A stretch of DNA of 64,000 nucleotides from Phycomyces nitens (lineage: Eukaryota; Mucoromycota; Mucoromycetes; Mucorales; Phycomycetaceae). The position numbers and the translations under genes are program-made. Below are positions 58,299 through 64,000 of this stretch, piece by piece (position 1 is the first letter of the stretch; each line of letters opens with the position of its first letter). The DNA lies in NCBI GenBank assembly GCA_022702545.1, contig JAHRBC010000003.1:1-64000 (forward strand). Direction: 5' to 3'. The notes under the pieces were generated by a model, which was not told where the DNA came from, did no database searches, and worked only from the letters and a program-made list of their open reading frames with translations.

Positions 58299-59022
58299 CA
58301 CTACGGCGGAAGGACCGGTAGCTGTGCCGAAAACGGTAGCATAACTACCGTTTTTTATGATTTTTGAGCACTTTATCTCCGCAGATTGTGGTTGAAAGGT
58401 AATGTCATCGATGCCGATTCATAAAAGTCGCATGGAATGTCTTTTCATCAGGCAATGAGGTAGTTGTAGTACCATAGAAAGGGCTCGTAAGTTTTTAGGC
58501 AACGTTATTTATTGAAATGAGCATTTTATTTGGTGTTAACGATGTTGCGCATTTTTGAGAAAAATAATTTTTCGCCTGTGTGAACAAAACGGTAGCATAA
58601 CTACCGTTTTTGAAACCAATTTTTTGTTTTTGATATTATTAGCCATTTTATTTTATTTTATATGACATTAATATTTATTAGAGCACTTTATCTCTGCAGA
58701 TTGTGGTTGAAAGGTAATGTCATCGATCCCGAATCATAAAAGTTGCATGGAATGTCTTTTCATCAGGCAATGAGGTAGTTGTAGTACCATAGAAAGGGCT
58801 CGTAAGTTTTTAGGCAACCTTGTTTATTGAAATGAGCATTTTATTTGGTGTTAAAGATGTTGCGCATTTTTGAGAAAAATAATTTTTCGCCTGTGTGAAC
58901 AAAACGGTAGTTATGCTACCGTTTTTTGAAACAATTTTTTTGTTTTTGACATTATTAGCCATTTTATTTTATTTTATTTGGTATTGATATTTATAAAGAA
59001 AGAAAAAAGAAAAAGAAAATTT

Positions 59023-59899
59023 TTATAAAGTGGCAAGATTACCCCTGGTCACATGCAGATTGTCATTAAACACATAATATGATGCAATGATAAAGAACTG
59101 ATTACTACTCGGAGGGTACTGGATGAGCCCAACTTGATGCTGAATGTCATCCACATTAACAGCATATTTTGGCTGGGTTGTTTGTCCAGTTGAGCTGTGT
59201 GACCGCCGTATTACGATTGGCACAGATGAGTCATGGGCTGCTGTACCATGCTCTTTCATCACTTCAACGAATGCCAGAAAGTGCGGTGTGCCATCAACCT
59301 CTTTATGCTCAAAATAAAATTCCACAGTGCCAACAAACCAGCTTTGAATAGTTATATTGCGACGGCTAGATAAAAATATAAAAAATGCGAGTGATCTCTA
59401 TTTTGTATTTTGACTAATACCAATACTCACTTTCTGTATGGACAGGTGAACATCACATGATGATTGCCACGTCTGGTCTCGTTTTTATTCTTCGGTACAT
59501 ACATGAAGAATGTACGGTTGAATTTTTCCAAAGACGAGAAGCAACAACAATCGTCGGGTCATCAAGTTCAATACTGTCCATACCACTGTTTCGCACATAG
59601 TACTTTGTCAAAGTATTCTTGACAACAGGGCTGCTGACACCTTCCAAGTCATCATCATTCAAACTGGCATGTCAGTTGAATGGCTCCCATAGCTGGGCAG
59701 CACTTACACCATCTGGAAGATCTAAGAAACTTGCTTCATTATATGTGGACGGCTGACTTGTACTAGGATAATTCTGAGAGCTGTTTGCTGAACTGACAAA
59801 GCTATGAACAGCAAAGCGCTCAACAAGCAAACTGGCATTTCTACCGCCCTTCAAGTTTGACGTGATAAGCTTGGAGTATACTCTAATTACTTTTTCCAT
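59023..59899 (-). pseudogene. 3' fragment of F-type transposase in N1d
   Basis: Same fragment as in the other N1 copies with the shared TGA. The middle piece has an extra frameshift: one A or T is lost in GTTTTTATTC near 59480 (other copies have GTTTTTTATTC), so KNETRRGNHHVMFT becomes out of frame. Confidence 0.85.
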
Positions 59900-60045
59900 G
59901 GGTAGGTAAGAGATTATTTGACTAATAATAGCAACAGCAGCAAAGACACTTCTTGGTCAATGATGACAAAATCAACGTACCTGTCATCAATGATTGTGGC
60001 CAGTGAGGCACGGCTAGGACAATAGCACTCCACATTTACAAGTGC

Positions 60046-60427
60046 AAAAGAATGTGGTGTGCCAAGAATCTTCTTCAAGACACCTTTAAGAGTGCAAACC
60101 AGACTTGTAAGAGAAAAATAGCAGAGAACAGCCAGGCAAGTTTATTAATTAACAAACATTTGAATATACATTATAATTAATACAATATTTTTATTATGTT
60201 ATAGCAGGAAAGAGCAAGCAGTTCTTTTCTTTCGGAAGATGAGGTATTTCAAACGGATGACGAGGCTGAATCCCCAATCATGACAGATGTACTATAAGTT
60301 AGAGCTTTTTGTTGCTCATCTATTCTCAATTTAATATTAATATAATATTTCTACTGTTTGATATAGGTTTACACCACTAGGAATGAGCAATGAGCCTTCA
60401 TCTAAGAGAAACAGACTAAGTCTTTAA
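60046..60427 (+). pseudogene. Remnant of F-type second gene in N1d
   Basis: As in N1b and N1c: exon 2 end, GC-AG intron, exon 3 with ATAAGT donor, basic last exon ending CTTTAA. 60430-61218 is the non-coding right half with the tandem duplication of the GCTGAAGATGTGG block. Confidence 0.8.
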
Positions 60428-61240
60428 TATTCTTTAGGCTGCTCTTATTGGTTCTCTCATATTTTTAGTATATGTTTTAGCGCACTTTTTCTTTTCCTCT
60501 TTTCCTTTAGCTGTTTTATCTTTGCTTTGGTCCTCTCCTTTGAAATAAAATCGAATAACTCTCCATCACGTAAGATTGCCACCTTAATAAATGCCCGATT
60601 GGCATCTTGTATACCACATCTTCAGCTCTGTTGTTTTTAATCTAGGAATGAAACACACATCTCGCCCTTTTTCAAGCACCAAAAAAAATGAAATTTTTTT
60701 ATAGCTGTATTACGCCGAGGTTAGTTTATATTTCTTTTCTTTTCTTTGCTCTACTTTTTTGAAATAAAACTAAATGACCCTCCCTTATGTAAGGTTGTCA
60801 ATTACATAAACATCCGATTGGAATCTTGTATACCACATCTTCAGCTCTGCTATCTTTAATCAAGGAATGAAACACTCATCTCATAATTTTTCAGACACTA
60901 AAAAAAGGTGAAAATTTTTTACAGCTATATTACACTAAAGTTTGTCGTTCCCCACCTCCCCACCTGGGAATCTCTGTAGAATATGCATATTGTTTTCTTA
61001 ATGATGTACTCATTCTGCCAACTACCATTATATTCGAATTAGTTTTAAATCTTATGAGCTGACTTTACAGCAATATATTTTCTATGGTAAGAATATTATA
61101 ATATGTTTACACTCTTTAATTAATCATATTGCGCATTCTCTATTCTCCTTCTACTGCATCTAGTATTTACATCTGTACGTTTCATATAGTGGCATTAATT
61201 CAAGAGATGCTTGGTATACACTGGAAAAAGTATACGATTT

Positions 61241-61316
61241 TATGGTGGAGAAATATCTGTAGTATTAAAGTACCATCATCGATTTATTGTTATTTCAATC
61301 TATATTTCTCCACCAT
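61241..61316. repeat. Subterminal inverted repeat of C4
   Basis: TATGGTGGAGAAATAT (61241 on) is repeated inverted as ATATTTCTCCACCATA (61300-61315), with about 43 bp between, only 22 bp from the terminus. It could form a hairpin or be a paired protein-binding site. Confidence 0.8.
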
Positions 61317-61561
61317 ACAAATATGAATGATACTATAGGGAATGACGCCTGGTCTATCAGAGAAATAGGTCTTTAGTTCCGCTTGAAAAACCTTTGATAC
61401 CCCCCAACTTTTCTGTTATTAAAGAGGTCTAGTTTATTTTATATTTCGTGTCGAGTAAGCCTATTATTTATTGTATTTTGTGCCATATAAAGCTAATCGC
61501 AATATCGCGATTTACAATCTATTCATATCCTTTACTTTTAACCTCAGTAACTCATCTCTTT

Positions 61562-61700
61562 AGGCTGAAAAGCAAAGGGAAATAGTGTCTTTAGACTGAA
61601 AATCAAAGGGAAATAATGTCTTTAGACTGAAAAGCAAAGGGAAATAATGTCTTTTAGACTGAAAAGCAAAGGGAAATAATGTCTTTTAGACTGAAAAGCA
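61562..61700. repeat. Five tandem repeats of about 28 bp in C4
   Basis: Unit: GACTGAAAAGCAAAGGGAA then ATAATGTCTTT(T)A. Five near-identical copies. Comparable in place to the GTGAGGGAATGG repeats of C2, so likely element-specific binding sites. Confidence 0.85.
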
Positions 61701-61879
61701 CCATATCATACGTTTACATACAAGCCTCATTTGTTGATTTTTAAAAAATAAATTGTTTTTTATTTATTTTTTATTTATTTAATATATATATTTCTAGATG
61801 AATGCTCTAATCATATAATAATAATATATATGCTATTTCTAGAGTATTGTTTGATATTTTGCATCTAGCAAGACCAACA

Positions 61880-62600
61880 AGTTCCTACCTGATAGATATT
61901 GGGTACTGTCTTGGAGAAGAATGGTGCTATTTAATAGTAATAGGAGCAAAGATTAATTAAATAATCGTAGTGGATCAAATTATTTGCTGTTGTACTTACA
62001 ATGTTGATATCGTGAGTAGATGGACTACTTGATAGATTCATGAGAATATCTCAGCATATTAGCTGTCAGTTGAGATTGTCTAAGAATTGTAAAGTTATTA
62101 GTATTCTAGATATTCATATATACTATATTATCAGCGGTTTTCTTACCTGTGTGATTGTTTGTTCAGGCATGCGGATGAGATTCTTAATATATCTAATAGA
62201 GAATAGAACATAGTTATATATGTATAAGTAAAGAGATATATATAATTTGTAATAATATAATAGCTTACCATGATGTTTGATTACAAGATTGAGTGACATG
62301 CAAAGCCGTGATGACTGGAGGCATCAAGTCATTAGTAAAGAGAAGCTTTGAGCAAATATTATTTTATGTTATTAAACCATGTAAAATGACCAAAGAGAAG
62401 AAGCTTGTTGATGATCTGTAAAGATAATGGCAAAATTATTAAGTAATTACATAAAATAATAAGAATAAAATAATTACCAGTATGTGTATAAGAGCAAGAG
62501 GCAAAAGAGAAAGAACAAAAAATAATTTGAGTTCCAAGGTGGTTTACCCCTAAAAAAAGTGCGGTCTCTAAAATCAATAATCCCAAAAACATAATATAAT
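61880..62600 (-). other. C4 third transcription unit (candidate)
   Basis: Minus-strand donors with GTAAGT or GTAAGA/GTAAGC context at about 61999, 62145 and 62267 and GTAATT near 62477 outline short exons, in the same place and direction as the third gene of C1 and C3. I could not establish an open joined frame. Confidence 0.3.
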
Positions 62601-62806
62601 CGTCATTTTCATTTTACAGTTAGACGCTTTATTTAATCAATAAAAGACACTAATTAGTTTTAAGCAAGTCATTGTAAAATATGATTATATATTGTAGAAT
62701 AAACATCAGTAACAGTTCATTATACTTCTTTACTTGTAAGAAACATTATAATATCATAAAGATAAAATATTAATAATTGTCATTTAAACATTTATTCATA
62801 TAGAAA

Positions 62807-64000
62807 ATGAACAACTTTGACATCTCCAAAATCTCTACCAGTAGTCCTATCTATGCATCTATTATGCGTAGTGCTATGGCTAATGTCCAGAACAGTGAAC
62901 TTACCACTGCATCTACTTCGGCCACTGTAACAGCAGAAGAGACATCCAATTACCAGGATGATAATGAAATCCGTAGCTTGCTAAACTCGGCAAATATCAA
63001 GATGGATTCTCTTGAAAATCAAAACAAGACAATTGCAAGTGAAGTGGGTGATTGCAAGACGTCAATTTCGCAGCTTGAGAAGGTCATTGATAGACTTGTC
63101 ACTGGCCAAATCAGCATCAAGGATATTTTGTCTGGTGGAAATACTCCTGCAAGAAAAATTGCAGTGGCCAGTTTGGTACCTCGGGTGAGGAACCCTATGT
63201 TGTTGGAAAGAGATATCCAAAGATCTCAGTAAGTCTTGACTAGACATAAAATCAATAAGAAGAGTATCTAAAACCAATTTATAGAAATTAATCAATGGCT
63301 ATATCAAGCACCCAAACTTCACCAGTGACAACCCTGTCAAGATAATGGAGAATGATGCCAAGCAAGGGTGGTCCTTGACTAGCTACTACAACAGTAGCTA
63401 TAACAATGCACTGGCCATAAGGCTGATCACCTACTTGGGAAGACAAGAGGCAGGAAAGGCGATCCCTTTGAATGATCTTGCCAAAATGGTAAAAAACCAT
63501 TTTGTCAACCAGGTGCGCCAGCGCCAGCGAACCCCAGAGGCTGCAGACAGAAAAAGACTTGCATGCAGAAGACGACAGCGAACTGTTACGGTAAGTTTAT
63601 ATTTTAATCAATATAAAACTGTTATTTTCTTACACACTTAATATACAGATTCTTCGTCGCCGAATCAAGGCATACAACAAGTACAGAGACCAGATTGACA
63701 GAGAGATGGGCAGAAAAAATTGCGACCATGCCCTCCAAAAGGAAACCATGTCTGAAGATGAGACTGATGGAGAAGATAAGGTAAAGGCCTTTCGCCCTAG
63801 CTGGAGAAGTGACGAGGTAATTATTTTAGCATAGTTTTTCATATTAAAATTCTATATCTTTTATTAATACACCTTATTATATTCAATAGCTCCAGACTTT
63901 TATAGATCTTGTTGATGATTTTGCTTCCCAGTCACTAAAGAAAAAGGGAAGCTCCATTTTGAAACGCGTCCGAGTAGTTCGTCAAAAGGATGTACCAAAG
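62807..64000 (+). pseudogene. C4 second gene, frameshifted, cut by window end
   Basis: Exon 1 62807-63228, exon 2 63285-63590 (306 nt), exon 3 63649-63816 (168 nt, as in C2), exon 4 from 63890 beyond the window. Coiled coil at about residues 45-95 (SLLNSANIKMDSLENQNKTI). In exon 1, near 63140-63155 (CAAGAAAAATTGC), the frame must shift by one to recover the conserved end, which reads VVGKRYPKIS (C2: VSGKRHPKIS). Exon 2 has INGYIKHPNF, KQGWSLTSYY and KMVKNHFVNQVRQ; exon 3 ends RPSWRSDE. Closest to C2 among the copies here. Confidence 0.8.

Larger units (their letters stand above)
58299..61218 (+). mobile_element. Non-autonomous CACTA element N1d, interrupted by C4
   Basis: Left terminus CACTACGGCGGAAGGACC with flank ATA (58296-58298). 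Two copies of the left subterminal block. It is collinear with N1b until GCTTGGTATA at 61209-61218, where C4 starts; N1b continues with CCGATTAACAAGC at the same point (21475). The rest of N1d must lie beyond C4, outside the window. Confidence 0.88.
61219..64000 (+). mobile_element. CACTA-type element C4, left part only
   Basis: Left terminus CACTGGAAAAAGTATACG, inserted in N1d after ATA (61216-61218). It contains subterminal tandem repeats, a candidate third unit (minus) and the second gene (plus). In C1-C3 the transposase lies tail-to-tail beyond the second gene, so here it should lie to the right of the window on the minus strand. Confidence 0.85.

Overview
This window looks like the end of a eukaryotic, AT-rich, probably fungal chromosome (most likely an early-diverging filamentous fungus of the Mucoromycota type). 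The reasons are about 8.4 kb of telomere-motif (CCCTAA-like) tandem satellite at the left edge, short GT-AG introns of about 55-90 bp, a eukaryotic tRNA-Lys, and transposase families (Tnp2/CACTA, MULE-like, C2H2-fused) typical of such fungi. The organism is inferred from gene style only. No housekeeping protein gene was found: apart from one tRNA, almost everything is satellite or transposon.

Layout. (1) 1-8398: satellite with a 57-bp unit. (2) 8399-22200: two inverted copies of a non-autonomous CACTA element (N1a, N1b) flanking a larger related element (F-A), a truncated MULE-like transposase gene and a stray piece of satellite. (3) 22201-30826: a GC-rich patch, tRNA-Lys, LTR debris, and a complete CACTA-type element C1 with a 3-bp target duplication. 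(4) 30827-42897: a third N1 copy (N1c) split by an 8.4-kb CACTA element C2, which itself contains a solo LTR and a 5'-truncated LINE. (5) 42898-53293: F-B, a second copy of the large element, split by element C3 with a clean 3-bp duplication. (6) 53294-58298: a Tnp2 fragment, then an element (P) encoding a 991-residue intronless zinc-finger protein. (7) 58299-64000: a fourth N1 copy (N1d), interrupted by element C4, which runs off the window.

How the genes work together. Each C element carries a Tnp2-type transposase gene facing a second gene for a coiled-coil protein whose exon 2 is exactly 306 nt in all four copies (after removing an LTR from C2). Divergent from the second gene, towards the other terminus, lies a third unit of many short exons; in C1 and C3 it has a long open spliced reading frame of unknown function. 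F elements have a different arrangement: a zinc-finger Tnp2-like transposase and a coiled-coil gene transcribed away from each other. N1 elements are internal-deletion relatives of F that keep only the 3' ends of both genes and share the same disabling mutations.

The strongest structural result is that N1a and N1b carry the two halves of a single insertion into the satellite: the outer flank of one and the left flank of the other rebuild one satellite unit with a 3-bp duplication (GTT/AAC). This implies inversion of the interval between them by recombination between the inverted copies. Other notable signals are CpG-type decay of F-B relative to F-A, a roughly tenfold strand-specific excess of ATACC in the F transposase exons, and recurring one-base frameshifts in otherwise well preserved element genes.
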